A stretch of 64,000 nt of DNA from an uncultured Bacteroidota bacterium (lineage in GTDB: Bacteria > Bacteroidota > Bacteroidia > Bacteroidales > P3): assembly GCA_902776365.1 (NCBI GenBank), contig CACYPU010000002.1, forward strand, positions 257,180 to 321,179. Direction: 5' to 3'. Made by a program: the position numbers and the translations under genes. Shown here piece by piece: positions 15,989-24,585 of the stretch (positions are counted from its first letter, which is position 1; every line of letters begins with the position of its first letter). The notes beneath the pieces are model-generated. The model was not told the origin of the DNA. It saw nothing but the letters and a program-made list of their open reading frames with translations, and searched no databases.

Positions 15989-17092
15989 ATGTATCTCAAT
16001 CCCAAACTCAAAGAAGTCTACGGCAGCGAACAGCTCACTGCCCGACAAGCCCAAGAAAAAGCCGAGTGGATAGCCTTCGGCCCCATCGTCTTTCAGGTCA
16101 GCCGTCTGATGAAAAAGTTCGGCATCCTCGACCTCCTGCGCGACAATGACAAGGGTCTGACGGAGGACGAGGTTGTGCAGGCCACGGGTCTCAGCCCCTA
16201 TGCCGTCAAGGTCATGCTCGAGGCCAGCCTTTGCATCGGCACTGTGCTTGTCGACACCGACACTGACCGCTACTCGCTCAGTAAGACGGGCTGGTGTCTC
16301 CTCACCGACCCTGCCACCAGCGTTAACCTCGATTTCAACCATGATGTCAACTATGAAGGCTGGTTCCGGCTCGAGGAGGCCTTGAAAGAGGGTCGTCCTG
16401 CCGGGTTGGAGCATTTCGGCGACTGGCCCACCGTTTATGAAGGCCTCTCGCAGCTGCCGCCGCAGGTGCAGAAGAGCTGGTTCGGCTTCGACCACTTCTA
16501 CAGCGACAGCTCGTTTCCCCAGGCACTGGAGATAGTCTTCGCCAGCAAGCCGCGGACGCTGCTCGACGTGGGTGGCAACACAGGCCGCTGGGCATTGCAG
16601 TGTGTGGGATATGACGAGCAGGTGCAGGTGACCATCGTTGACCTGCCGCAGCAGTTGGAGATGATGCGCAGTCAGACGAAGGGACTTCCGGGTGCCGACC
16701 GCATTGGCGGCTACGGCATGAACCTCCTCGACCCCCAGGCGGCATTCCCCACGGACAAGCACTACGACGCCCTCTGGATGAGCCAGTTCCTCGACTGTTT
16801 TGGTGAGGAGGAGATTGTCAGCATCCTCAGCCGTGCAGCGAAGATTATGGATGGCGACAGCCGCCTGTATATCATGGAGACTTTCTGGGACCGCCAGCGT
16901 TTTGCTCCGGCGGCCTTCTGCCTCACGATGACCAGCCTCTATTTCACTGCCATTGCCAATGGCAACAGCAAGATGTACCATTCCGACGACATGTCCCGTC
17001 TCGTTACGCGCGCCGGCCTCGAAGTTGAAGGACTCCACGACAACCTGGGACAGGGACACTCCATTATGGTGTGTAGGAAAAGTGGTCAGTGA
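15989..17092 (+). CDS. SAM-dependent methyltransferase, winged-helix type
   Basis: The 367-residue protein has an N-terminal winged-helix dimerisation region (IVFQVSRLMKKFGILDLL, VVQATGLSPYAVKVMLEASL) and a class I SAM domain with LLDVGGNTGRWALQC, like O-methyltransferase family 2 enzymes. In aryl polyene pathways a methyltransferase modifies the aromatic head group; whether O- or C-methylation occurs here cannot be told. The last residues (CRKSGQ) are encoded by the AGTGGTC repeat. Confidence 0.85.
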   Translation: MYLNPKLKEVYGSEQLTARQAQEKAEWIAFGPIVFQVSRLMKKFGILDLLRDNDKGLTEDEVVQATGLSPYAVKVMLEASLCIGTVLVDTDTDRYSLSKTGWCLLTDPATSVNLDFNHDVNYEGWFRLEEALKEGRPAGLEHFGDWPTVYEGLSQLPPQVQKSWFGFDHFYSDSSFPQALEIVFASKPRTLLDVGGNTGRWALQCVGYDEQVQVTIVDLPQQLEMMRSQTKGLPGADRIGGYGMNLLDPQAAFPTDKHYDALWMSQFLDCFGEEEIVSILSRAAKIMDGDSRLYIMETFWDRQRFAPAAFCLTMTSLYFTAIANGNSKMYHSDDMSRLVTRAGLEVEGLHDNLGQGHSIMVCRKSGQ

Positions 17093-17108
17093 TTAGTGGT
17101 TGGTGGTC
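17081..17108 (+). repeat. Four 7-nt units (AGTGGTC family) over a stop codon
   Basis: AGTGGTC, AGTGATT, AGTGGTT and GGTGGTC supply the end of the methyltransferase gene, including its TGA, and part of the gap to the ACP gene. A looser TTTGAAA/GTTGAAA run follows. Confidence 0.85.
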
Positions 17109-17155
17109 AATGAAAATTTGAAAGTTGAAAATTAAAACATAAAACACAAATACAA

Positions 17156-17404
17156 ATGACTAGACAAGAGATTGAAGAAAAAGTCAAGAATTTCCTCGTT
17201 GAGGAACTCGAGTTCGACGAAGAGAAGATTAAGCCCGAAGCACGCCTGAAAGAGGATATTGGCATCGACAGCCTCGACCTCGTTGACATTGTTGTCATTG
17301 TCGAGAAAACCTTCGGCTTCAAAATCAAACCCGAGGAGATGGGCGAAGTGAAGACCTTCTCCAACTTCTGCGACTATATCGAATCGAAAACGAATAACGG
17401 TTAA
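17156..17404 (+). CDS. Acyl carrier protein 1
   Basis: An 82-residue acidic protein with the phosphopantetheine attachment motif GIDSLDLVD and the usual four-helix ACP pattern. It is one of two carrier proteins in the operon and would hold starter or growing polyene chains. Confidence 0.93.
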   Translation: MTRQEIEEKVKNFLVEELEFDEEKIKPEARLKEDIGIDSLDLVDIVVIVEKTFGFKIKPEEMGEVKTFSNFCDYIESKTNNG

Positions 17405-17425
17405 AGTTTTACACGGATACTGTTT

Positions 17426-18325
17426 ATGAAGGAGCCGGTACATCGCAAATGGCAGGGGCGTACAGACGGCACGCCGACCATGCAGCGCGCTTTGGTGCTG
17501 CTGTTCAAGGTCGTGCCGCTGGAAGTCATCTATGTCCTCATGGCCTTTGTCGTACCCTTCTACATGGTCGTCAACCGCAAGGGCTTCCTGGCGATTTACC
17601 ATTTCTTCCGTCAGCGACTCGGGAAAAACGCTTTCGCGTCGGTGTTCCACGTCTATGGCAACCACTTTGCCTTCGGCCAGGTCGTCCTCGACCGCTTCGC
17701 AGCCTATGCTGGTCGAAGATTCAAGGTCACGGCCGTCGGGAACGAGCACTTCCTGGACCTCGCAAGCCAGCCGGGAGGCTTTATGATGCTCTCCTCGCAT
17801 GTGGGCTGTTTCGAGATGGCAGGCTACACGCTGCTTTCCGAGACCAAGCAACTCTATGCTTTGGTCTATGGTGGCGAATCAGAAGTCGTCGCCCAGGGGA
17901 GACAACACCGTTTTCAGGACCATCGTGTCGTCACCGTCCCCGTCAGCCAGGATCTCTCACACCTTTTCCTCCTCAATAAGGCTCTCGACGAAGGACAGGT
18001 CGTCACCATGCCTGCCGACCGCATCTATGGCTCCTCGAAGTGTCTGGAGTGCCACTTCTTCGGTGCCCAAGCCAAATTCCCCATGGGTCCTTTTGCCACA
18101 GCGGTACAGAAACAGGTTCCCGTGTTGGCCGTCACCGTCACCAAAGAGGGACGTCGCCACTATGTGGCCCATGTCGCTCTTCTCGAGACCGACAGTGGAG
18201 CCGCGCCGCGCCAGCAGATGCAGGCTTTGGCTCAGGCCTATGCCTCGGCCTTGGAGGAAGAAGTGAGAAAGCATCCGCACCAATGGTATAACTTCTATCA
18301 ATTCTGGAACGATGCAGACGATTGA
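17426..18325 (+). CDS. LpxL/HtrB-like lysophospholipid acyltransferase
   Basis: A 299-residue protein with a membrane segment near the N-terminus (VPLEVIYVLMAFVVPFYMVV) and the HX4E active-site motif in SSHVGCFEMAG, as in lipid A acyltransferases. Aryl polyene operons carry such an enzyme, thought to join the polyene acyl chain to a lipid core. The 3' end overlaps the next gene by 14 nt. Confidence 0.85.
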   Translation: MKEPVHRKWQGRTDGTPTMQRALVLLFKVVPLEVIYVLMAFVVPFYMVVNRKGFLAIYHFFRQRLGKNAFASVFHVYGNHFAFGQVVLDRFAAYAGRRFKVTAVGNEHFLDLASQPGGFMMLSSHVGCFEMAGYTLLSETKQLYALVYGGESEVVAQGRQHRFQDHRVVTVPVSQDLSHLFLLNKALDEGQVVTMPADRIYGSSKCLECHFFGAQAKFPMGPFATAVQKQVPVLAVTVTKEGRRHYVAHVALLETDSGAAPRQQMQALAQAYASALEEEVRKHPHQWYNFYQFWNDADD

Positions 18326-18722
18326 CATATTGACACTAATACCCCAGCGCCCACCGATGGTCATGGTCGATGCCCTTGTACATTTCGACCCCGTGGCCAG
18401 CGAGACCTCGCTGGTGGTCCGTCACGACAATATACTTGTCGAAGAGGGCAAGCTTACCCCCTATGGTCTTCTCGAAAATATTGCCCAGTCCTGCGCCGCC
18501 CGCATAGGATATATCAACCTCTGCCATGCAGAAACCGTACGCATCGGCGTTATCGGCGCCCTGCAAAATATGACGATACATGCGCTTCCCGCTGTCGGCG
18601 AGAAGATCGAGACACGTATCGAGGTGCGGGAAGAAGTGTTTGGGATGACCCTTGCTGCTGCCACCTGCCGTTGTGGAGAACGGCTGTTGGTTGATGGAAC
18701 CATAAAAATAGCACTGTTGTAA
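18312..18722 (+). CDS. Hotdog 3-hydroxyacyl-ACP dehydratase, ApeP-like
   Basis: A 136-residue hotdog protein with IPQRPPMVMVDALV at the start and LTPYGLLENIAQSCAARIGY, the ApeP pattern (PHRPPMLLLD, then ExxAQ). The GHFPG histidine of FabZ is absent, which is normal for ApeP relatives; these pair with an ApeI-type partner. The partner is probably the product of 24220-24582. Confidence 0.75.
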   Translation: MQTIDILTLIPQRPPMVMVDALVHFDPVASETSLVVRHDNILVEEGKLTPYGLLENIAQSCAARIGYINLCHAETVRIGVIGALQNMTIHALPAVGEKIETRIEVREEVFGMTLAAATCRCGERLLVDGTIKIALL

Positions 18723-18740
18723 TGGTTTAAGGTTATTGAA

Positions 18741-19148
18741 ATGAATACTTTGAGCATAAAGAAACAGCTTCACATACGCTTCAGCGAGGTAGACTCCATG
18801 GGGGTTGTATGGCATGGCAACTACGTCACCTACCTCGAGGACGCACGTGAAGCCTTCGGTGAGAAATACGACCTGGGTTACCTTCGGATTTTCGGGGAAG
18901 GCTACTATGCCCCCCTCGTTGATGTACACCTTCAGCACAAGCGTCCCATCATCTATGGGATGCATCCGGAGATAGAGATAGTGTACCGTCCTACCGATGC
19001 GGCAAAAATCATTTTCGACTACCGTATCACTGACGGAGAGACTCTTGTGGCCACCGCCCGAACCATGCAAGTATTTATGGACAAGGAGTACAAATTGGTG
19101 TTGACCAATCCTCCTTTTTTCGAAGAATGGAAAAATAAATGGTTGTAA
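18741..19148 (+). CDS. Acyl-CoA/ACP thioesterase (4HBT hotdog family)
   Basis: A 135-residue protein with the 4-hydroxybenzoyl-CoA thioesterase signature FSEVDSMGVVWHGNYVTYLE, including the catalytic Asp. It could release or edit chains from the carrier protein. It overlaps the next ketosynthase gene by 10 nt. Confidence 0.88.
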   Translation: MNTLSIKKQLHIRFSEVDSMGVVWHGNYVTYLEDAREAFGEKYDLGYLRIFGEGYYAPLVDVHLQHKRPIIYGMHPEIEIVYRPTDAAKIIFDYRITDGETLVATARTMQVFMDKEYKLVLTNPPFFEEWKNKWL

Positions 19149-20842
19149 AACTGGCAGATAATATCTATTCGCCTCTTGGGGTGACGACACGGGCCAACTA
19201 TGACGCCGTGATGGAGGGCCGTTGTGCCCTCAGGCAGTATGCCCTGCCTGACGGCTCGCTCTACACCGCCTCGCTTTTCCCCGATGCCGAACGACGCGAC
19301 GACGACCACTACACCTTCTTCGAGCAACTCTGCATTGCCTCGGCGTCCGACGCCCTGACCCGCGCCGATGTCGACCCGCGCAGTCCCGACGTGCGCTTCT
19401 TCCTCTCCACCACCAAGGGAAATGTCCATCTGCTCAGGGCGCAGGGTGAGGTTGACGAGCGTGTGCTACTGGGAGCCTCGGCGCGTGTGATCTGCCGCTT
19501 CTTTGGCAACCCCAATCCTCCGGTGGTCGTTTCCAACGCCTGCATATCGGGTCTTAGCGCCCAGATTGTGGCTGTCAGAAGCCTCGAGGCAGGATACTGC
19601 ACGACGGCGGTGGTGATAGGCTGCGATGTGCAGAGCGACTTTATCATCAGTGGCTTCCAGAGTCTGCATGCGCTGTCGCCCGACGAGTGCCGCCCCTTCG
19701 ACCGTGACCGCTGTGGATTGAACCTCGGCGAAGCCGCCGCAACCATTGTTTATAGTGGCCAGTGTCCAGTGGGCAGTGGTCAGTGGGTGGTCCGTGGTGG
19801 CGCCATGTGCAATGACGCGAACCATATCAGTGGACCTTCGCGTACGGGCGAAGGGTCGTACCGTTGCCTGCAGGCTTTGAACCTCCGGACCGACGAACTG
19901 GCTTTTGTCTCGGTGCATGGTACCTCGACACTATACAATGACGAGATGGAAAGCATAGCGCTGGAGCGTGCCGGTCTGTCGTCGGTCCCCGTGTTTAGCC
20001 TCAAGGGTGTCTACGGCCACACCATGGGTGCTGCCGGTGTGCTCGAGACTATACTTTCGATGAAGGCCGTCGAGCACGGTGTTGTTTTCGGGACGCGAGG
20101 CTTCGAGAATAAGGGAGTAACTGGAGATGTGTTGGTGAGTGCCGAGCCACGGAAGACCGATAAGCAGAACTTTGTGAAGCTGCTGTCGGGTTTCGGAGGC
20201 TGCAATGCCGCGATGTTGTTTGAGAAGTTTAGGGAGTGCAAGGGAGTGCAGGAGAGTGCAGGGAAGAGCAGGGAGTGCAGTGAGTGGCCTGTGGTCAGTT
20301 TGCAGCTGGAAATGAGGACAGAGGAGTTGGTGGAGATGTATCGAAGCCATATTGGAGATTATCCGAAGTTTTTCAAGATGGATCCGCTGAGCCGCTTGGG
20401 TTTTGTGGCTTCGGAATTGTTGCTGAAGAAAGTGGCCAGTGAGGCCGATGGCCAACTAAACACAGAACATTTAACACTAAACACAGAATTCGGTGTGCTT
20501 CTTTTCAACCGGAGCGGATCTCTGGCAGACGATCGGGCGTATGTGGCGACTACTGAGGGGGAGGACCGTTTCCCGTCGCCGTCGTTGTTTGTCTATACAC
20601 TCCCAAATATCGTGACAGGGGAGATCGCCATTCGCAACCATTTCCTGACGGAGACGAATTTCATTGTACTAGAGAAACTGGATGAAGAGGTGATGGCAGA
20701 ACAGATAGCACTTGCGGCAGAACGGGGACCCCAGATTGCAGGCTGGTGCGAAGTGGACGCGACGGGGCAATGCTCGGCAATGCTCCTCGCAGTGCCGCAA
20801 CATATTTCAAAAGAGAGAATTCTGAGAGAATTAAGAAATTAA
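19139..20842 (+). CDS. Ketosynthase fused to a second KS-like (chain-length-factor-like) domain
   Basis: Residues 1-355 form a condensing enzyme with Cys135 (NACISG), His260 (VHGTST) and His294 (GVYGHTMGAAG). Residues 385-567 form a second, partial KS-like domain (FGVLLFNRSGSLADD, PSLFVYTLPNIVTGEI) without a catalytic Cys, which I take as chain-length-factor-like. The linker is largely encoded by 10-nt and 7-nt repeat arrays (RECKGVQESAGKSREC, DGQLNTEHLTLNTE), and another array lies inside the KS (SGQCPVGSGQWVV). Aryl polyene systems use KS/CLF pairs; here both seem to be on one chain. Confidence 0.85.
   Translation: MVVKLADNIYSPLGVTTRANYDAVMEGRCALRQYALPDGSLYTASLFPDAERRDDDHYTFFEQLCIASASDALTRADVDPRSPDVRFFLSTTKGNVHLLRAQGEVDERVLLGASARVICRFFGNPNPPVVVSNACISGLSAQIVAVRSLEAGYCTTAVVIGCDVQSDFIISGFQSLHALSPDECRPFDRDRCGLNLGEAAATIVYSGQCPVGSGQWVVRGGAMCNDANHISGPSRTGEGSYRCLQALNLRTDELAFVSVHGTSTLYNDEMESIALERAGLSSVPVFSLKGVYGHTMGAAGVLETILSMKAVEHGVVFGTRGFENKGVTGDVLVSAEPRKTDKQNFVKLLSGFGGCNAAMLFEKFRECKGVQESAGKSRECSEWPVVSLQLEMRTEELVEMYRSHIGDYPKFFKMDPLSRLGFVASELLLKKVASEADGQLNTEHLTLNTEFGVLLFNRSGSLADDRAYVATTEGEDRFPSPSLFVYTLPNIVTGEIAIRNHFLTETNFIVLEKLDEEVMAEQIALAAERGPQIAGWCEVDATGQCSAMLLAVPQHISKERILRELRN
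19753..19787 (+). repeat. Five 7-nt units (CAGTGGT family) in ketosynthase gene
   Basis: TAGTGGC, CAGTGTC, CAGTGGG, CAGTGGT and CAGTGGG in direct succession, read through in frame as SGQCPVGSGQWVV between KS beta strands. Confidence 0.95.
20231..20280 (+). repeat. Five 10-nt units (AGGGAGTGCA) in ketosynthase linker
   Basis: Two exact AGGGAGTGCA units and three variants, 50 nt in all, sit just after the KS domain and encode ECKGVQESAGKSREC. Confidence 0.95.
20456..20490 (+). repeat. Five 7-nt units (CTAAACA family) in ketosynthase linker
   Basis: CTAAACA, CAGAACA, TTTAACA, CTAAACA and CAGAATT encode LNTEHLTLNTE at the start of the second KS-like domain. Confidence 0.95.
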
Positions 20843-20856
20843 AAATCAATACAATA

Positions 20857-21114
20857 ATGGAAGAACTGATTTTACAATTGAAAAAAGAGATTATCGAGGT
20901 GCTGAACCTCGAGGATATCAAACCTGAAGATATCGACGAGAACGCCTCGCTTTTCGGTGAGGGTCTGGGGCTCGATTCCATCGACGCACTGGAACTTATC
21001 GTTCTGATGGAGAAGAACTATGGCATCCGCCTGAAAGACCCCAACGAAGGTAAGGCCATCTTCAAGTCCATTGCCGTGATGGCAGACTATATCAGCAAGA
21101 ACCGTACGAAGTGA
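20857..21114 (+). CDS. Acyl carrier protein 2
   Basis: An 85-residue carrier protein with GLDSIDALEL around the phosphopantetheine Ser. Start ATG 20857 is chosen; the longer open frame upstream overlaps the ketosynthase. The stop overlaps the GTG start of the next ketosynthase (GTGA), so translation is probably coupled. Confidence 0.93.
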   Translation: MEELILQLKKEIIEVLNLEDIKPEDIDENASLFGEGLGLDSIDALELIVLMEKNYGIRLKDPNEGKAIFKSIAVMADYISKNRTK

Positions 21115-23276
21115 GAATTGTTGTCACAGGAGCCGGCATCGTTTCTGCCATTGGCATTGGCAAGAAAGAGACCCTCGACTCGCTAGTCGAGGGAAGGAGT
21201 GGTATCCGCCCCGTGCGCTACCTGGAGACCACGCACCACGAGTTTCCCGTCGGCGAGGTACAGCTGAGCAATGACGAGATGTGTAGCCTTCTTGGAATTG
21301 ACCCCCAAGAGCCCACCACACGCACAGCACTGATGGGAATGCTAGCCCTCAAAGAGGCCCTTGAACAGGCACAACTACCCACTGCCCACTATCCACTATC
21401 CACTATACCTCTCATTTCGGGTACCACGGTGGGTGGCATGGACAAGAGTGAGAAGTACTACCTCGACTTCTGCGAGAATGACACACATAACGAGTTTATC
21501 CGTACCCACGACTGTGGAGCCTGCACCGAGATGATGGCCGACCATTTTGGTCGTTTCCATCGTGTCACCACGCTCTCCACCGCTTGCTCCTCGGCAGCCA
21601 ATGCCGTGATACTGGGAGCCCGGATGTTGCAAAACGGAGAAACTGACTGTGTCGTGGTGGGAGGCAGCGAGTGCATCACCAAGTTCCACCTCAACGGTTT
21701 TGCCTCGCTGATGATTCTTGACCGCAAACCTTGTCGCCCCTTTGACGACAGTCGTGCCGGACTGAACCTTGGCGAGGGTGCCGCATGGCTAGTGCTCGAG
21801 AGCGAGGAACATGCCCGTCGCCGCGGTATACAGCCGTTGGCCGTCCTCGCCGGATATGGAAATGCCTGCGATGCCTTTCACCAGACGGCCACGTCGCCTG
21901 ACGGCGAAGGACCTTACAGAGCCATGAAGGAGGCTTTGGAAATGGCAGGAGTGACACCCGAGAAGGTCGACTACATCAATGCCCATGGCACGGGGACAGG
22001 AAACAACGACCAGAGTGAGAGTGTGGCTATCCGCCGCCTTTTCGGCGAACAGGTACCTCCCGTCTCCTCCACCAAGGCTTTCACGGGTCACACCACCAGT
22101 GCTTCGGGCACCGTCGAGGCTGTCATTTGCCTGCTCGCCATGCAGCATGGATTCCTGCCTGCGAACCTAAGGTTCAAAAGCACCTCCGACTGCATTGTGC
22201 CCGTCACTCAAACGCCAAATCTTCAAAACCCACAACCCCTCCGCTATGTGCTCAGCAATGCCTTTGGTTTCGGAGGCAACGACAGCGCCCTGCTCTTCGA
22301 GAAAGTGGCCAGTGGCCAGTGGTCAGTGGTCAGTGAAGGCGACAGACAACTAAACACTGAACACTTAACACTAAACGCTAACAAGGTGTATCTGCTGTCT
22401 GCCGAACAGATATCGGCGCAGGAGCCCCTCTGCGAGGACTGGAAGGAGAACCCCATACCCCTTACAGAGCCCTTGACGCGTAGCCGTGAGGCCGACTACA
22501 AGCAATTTATTCCGCCTCTCGAGGCTCGCCGACTGGGAAAAATCTTGAAGCGAGCCATCGCTACAGCCCAAGTTGCCCTTTCTCATGCTTCTATCACCAC
22601 ACCTGAGGCAATCATTACCGGCACGGGACTCGGATGTATAGAAAACACCGAAATCTTCCTCGATGCCCTCTGCCGTCAGGGAGAGGACCAGATGATGCCC
22701 ACGCGCTTTATGCAGTCCACCCACAACACTATATCCTCCCTTGTCGCCATCCGCCTCAAAGCCCATGGCTACAACGCCACCTACGCCCATAATACAATTT
22801 CGTTCCAGAGTGCCCTTCATGACGCCCTCCTGCAGCTCGCTGCAGGCAAAATCGGAAATGCCCTTGTCTGTGCCCACGACGAGATGACGCCCTCGTACCA
22901 TACGCTGCTTTGCAAAGGCGGTTTCCTTGCTGGACGTCACGCCGCCGAGTGTGCCGTCAGCATGGTCCTCTCAACTCAACCCACGCCACAGGCATTGTGC
23001 GAGATAGTGGGCATGCGTATGCTCTACCGTCCCACGGAGGCTGAGAAACAGCAAGCCCTTGACTCCTTGCGCTCCCTTGCACTCCCTTGTACTACTCTGC
23101 ACTGCATAAACTCCATGAACTCAGAATTTTCAACTTTCTTTGGTACCTCCTACACCGCTCCCGCCCTCGACCTCTATGCCGCCGCACATATAATCGAATC
23201 GCGTCCCGTGCTACTATGTCACGACGATGGTCGCCATTACACATTAATATTACTTGCCCCATGTTTGAAATCTTAA
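21111..23276 (+). CDS. Ketosynthase fused to ketoacyl-synt_2-like domain, GTG start
   Basis: Residues 1-400 are a condensing enzyme with Cys159 (STACSS), His292 (NAHGTGTGNND), Lys322 and His327 (STKAFTGHT). Residues 430-640 form a second domain (FIPPLEARRLGKILKRAIAT, IITGTGLGCIENTEIFLDAL, QSTHNTISSLVAIRLK, AHDEMTPSYHTLL), as found in the Ketoacyl-synt_2 family of Bacteroidota polyene clusters. The linker is made of two repeat arrays (SGQWSVVSEGD, QLNTEHLTLNANK). GTG 21111 is the only start that keeps RIVVTGAG at the N-terminus. Confidence 0.85.
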   Translation: MRIVVTGAGIVSAIGIGKKETLDSLVEGRSGIRPVRYLETTHHEFPVGEVQLSNDEMCSLLGIDPQEPTTRTALMGMLALKEALEQAQLPTAHYPLSTIPLISGTTVGGMDKSEKYYLDFCENDTHNEFIRTHDCGACTEMMADHFGRFHRVTTLSTACSSAANAVILGARMLQNGETDCVVVGGSECITKFHLNGFASLMILDRKPCRPFDDSRAGLNLGEGAAWLVLESEEHARRRGIQPLAVLAGYGNACDAFHQTATSPDGEGPYRAMKEALEMAGVTPEKVDYINAHGTGTGNNDQSESVAIRRLFGEQVPPVSSTKAFTGHTTSASGTVEAVICLLAMQHGFLPANLRFKSTSDCIVPVTQTPNLQNPQPLRYVLSNAFGFGGNDSALLFEKVASGQWSVVSEGDRQLNTEHLTLNANKVYLLSAEQISAQEPLCEDWKENPIPLTEPLTRSREADYKQFIPPLEARRLGKILKRAIATAQVALSHASITTPEAIITGTGLGCIENTEIFLDALCRQGEDQMMPTRFMQSTHNTISSLVAIRLKAHGYNATYAHNTISFQSALHDALLQLAAGKIGNALVCAHDEMTPSYHTLLCKGGFLAGRHAAECAVSMVLSTQPTPQALCEIVGMRMLYRPTEAEKQQALDSLRSLALPCTTLHCINSMNSEFSTFFGTSYTAPALDLYAAAHIIESRPVLLCHDDGRHYTLILLAPCLKS
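21375..21409 (+). repeat. Five 7-nt units (CTATCCA family) in ketosynthase gene
   Basis: CTACCCA, CTGCCCA, two CTATCCA and CTATACC encode PTAHYPLSTIP in the KS domain. The unit is the reverse complement of the TAGTGGG family. Confidence 0.95.
22304..22338 (+). repeat. Five 7-nt units (AGTGGTC family) in ketosynthase linker
   Basis: Two AGTGGCC, two AGTGGTC and one AGTGAAG encode ASGQWSVVSE just after the KS domain ends. Confidence 0.95.
22350..22384 (+). repeat. Five 7-nt units (CTAAACA family) in ketosynthase linker
   Basis: CTAAACA, CTGAACA, CTTAACA, CTAAACG and CTAACAA, 11 nt after the previous array, encode LNTEHLTLNANK. The same array type stands at the matching linker of the ketosynthase at 19139-20842. 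Confidence 0.95.
23061..23100 (+). repeat. Four 10-nt units (ACTCCCTTGC family) in ketosynthase gene
   Basis: GACTCCTTGC, GCTCCCTTGC, ACTCCCTTGT and ACTACTCTGC encode DSLRSLALPCTTLH near the C-terminus. The unit is the reverse complement of the AGGGAGTGCA family. Confidence 0.9.
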
Positions 23277-23614
23277 TCCTAGTCACTATTCAGACCTTGC
23301 TCTTCAGCGCAGGTCAGGTCCTTTTGAAGAAAGCAATGATGACATTGCCCTCTTTCTCATGGCATTGGGACTACTTCAGAGATATTTTGGCCAACGGATG
23401 GCTTCTTGCCAGCGGCGTCAGCTTCGGAGTCGCCACTGTCCTGTGGCTTTATATCATCAGACATTTCCCCCTCTCGCAGGCCTATCCCCTTTCCGCGCTC
23501 AGCTACATCATCGTGATGATTGCCGCCATCTTCGTCTTTGGCGAGACCGTGCCCATCTCGCGCTGGATTGGCGTGCTGCTCATCGTTGTCGGTTGCTTCT
23601 TTATATTGAAATAA
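23261..23614 (+). CDS. Four-helix small drug/metabolite (EamA/SMR-like) membrane protein
   Basis: A 117-residue protein with four hydrophobic segments (FEILILVTIQTLLFSAGQVL, LLASGVSFGVATVLWLYII, PLSALSYIIVMIAAIFVFGE, WIGVLLIVVGCFFIL), like half of an EamA transporter or an ArnE/ArnF-type flippase subunit. ATG 23261 is chosen, overlapping the ketosynthase end by 16 nt. It might move a lipid-linked intermediate across the inner membrane. Confidence 0.8.
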   Translation: MFEILILVTIQTLLFSAGQVLLKKAMMTLPSFSWHWDYFRDILANGWLLASGVSFGVATVLWLYIIRHFPLSQAYPLSALSYIIVMIAAIFVFGETVPISRWIGVLLIVVGCFFILK

Positions 23615-23626
23615 AAACGCCTCAGT

Positions 23627-24223
23627 ATGAAAAAGATGCTCTTTGCTGCCGCGCTGGCTTTCACCTTTTACCTTTCACCTTTCACTTTGAAAGCACAGGA
23701 GGCAACCCCCTCCTCGGTGCTCACTTCCATTGCACAGACCCAGCGTCAGAATGCCACAGAGGTACAGAAATACCAGTTCAAGCAGACGAAGCATACACCT
23801 ATGTTGGCCACCGATGCCGTCAGGATGGGGTATATGGTTGTCGGACCTCAGAAATACATGGAGTGGCACTACACCGATGCCGACCCCTACGCCTTGGTCA
23901 TGGAAGGTGACAAATGCTTTATGCTCAAGGACGGAGAAAAGAAGCCTCTCAAAGGCCGCAGTGGCCGCATGGCCAGCCGTCTGGCTGCGCTGATGATGGA
24001 ACTGGCCGCAGGTGGGGAACTCGTCGATGGCAAACATTTCGATTCCTCGTTGGCCGAAACATCGAATACATGGGTTGTCACTCTCAACCCTCGTTCCCGC
24101 GATATGCGGAAAATGATGGAAAGCGCCGTATTGACGTTTGACAAAAAAACACTGGGAATCCTCACGGTAAAGATTGTCGATCAGGACGCTGGTTTCACCT
24201 TAATAGAATTTGAAAAAAAATGA
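23627..24223 (+). CDS. LolA-like periplasmic outer-membrane carrier
   Basis: A 198-residue protein with a signal peptide and the LolA-like fold pattern (SSVLTSIAQTQ, YQFKQTKHTPML, MGYMVVGPQKYMEWHYTDAD). Aryl polyene operons carry a LolA relative thought to carry the lipid-linked pigment across the periplasm. The hydrophobic core of the signal peptide (FTFYLSPFTLKAQ) is encoded by TTTCACC heptamers, exactly as in the unrelated gene at 50542-51750. The stop overlaps the next start (ATGA). Confidence 0.85.
   Translation: MKKMLFAAALAFTFYLSPFTLKAQEATPSSVLTSIAQTQRQNATEVQKYQFKQTKHTPMLATDAVRMGYMVVGPQKYMEWHYTDADPYALVMEGDKCFMLKDGEKKPLKGRSGRMASRLAALMMELAAGGELVDGKHFDSSLAETSNTWVVTLNPRSRDMRKMMESAVLTFDKKTLGILTVKIVDQDAGFTLIEFEKK
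23659..23686 (+). repeat. Four 7-nt units (TTTCACC) encoding a signal peptide core
   Basis: TTTCACC, TTTTACC, TTTCACC and TTTCACT, followed by TTGAAAG, form the hydrophobic segment of the LolA-like signal peptide. Confidence 0.95.
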
Positions 24224-24582
24224 TGGTATTGTCAGATTTGTTCAAAATAGTATCGCTGGAAACTTCGGACAACGGCTGCACCGCAGTCCTTTCTCCCTGT
24301 AGGGAAAGCGAAGTCTACAAAGGCCATTTCCCTGACAAGCCCATCACCCCGGGTGTCTTGATGATTAAAGGAGCCGTCGAACTGATGGAGAGGGTTTCGG
24401 GGAAACACCTGACGCTTCGCGAAGTGAAAAATATCAAGTACCTCTCGCTGATGACACCCGATGATGTCGAGGGGTGCACTCTGGAGGCGAAGATGGATGC
24501 CGACGGCATTCTGTCGGCTACCTACAAGAAAGACGATGCCATTTTTGCCAAAATGAAACTACTCTTAACTCGTAATACTTAA
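24220..24582 (+). CDS. FabZ/ApeI-like 3-hydroxyacyl-ACP dehydratase
   Basis: A 120-residue hotdog protein with the GHFPDKPITPGVLMIKGAVELM signature, here keeping the catalytic His of GHFP and a downstream Glu. It probably works with the ApeP-like product of 18312-18722 to introduce the trans double bonds. It overlaps the LolA-like gene by 4 nt. Confidence 0.88.
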   Translation: MMVLSDLFKIVSLETSDNGCTAVLSPCRESEVYKGHFPDKPITPGVLMIKGAVELMERVSGKHLTLREVKNIKYLSLMTPDDVEGCTLEAKMDADGILSATYKKDDAIFAKMKLLLTRNT

Positions 24583-24585
24583 TTT

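Noticed and set aside
20226-22384. Possible CRISPR arrays or VNTR loci
   Set aside because: The units are 7-11 nt, directly adjacent and without unique spacers; no cas genes are present.
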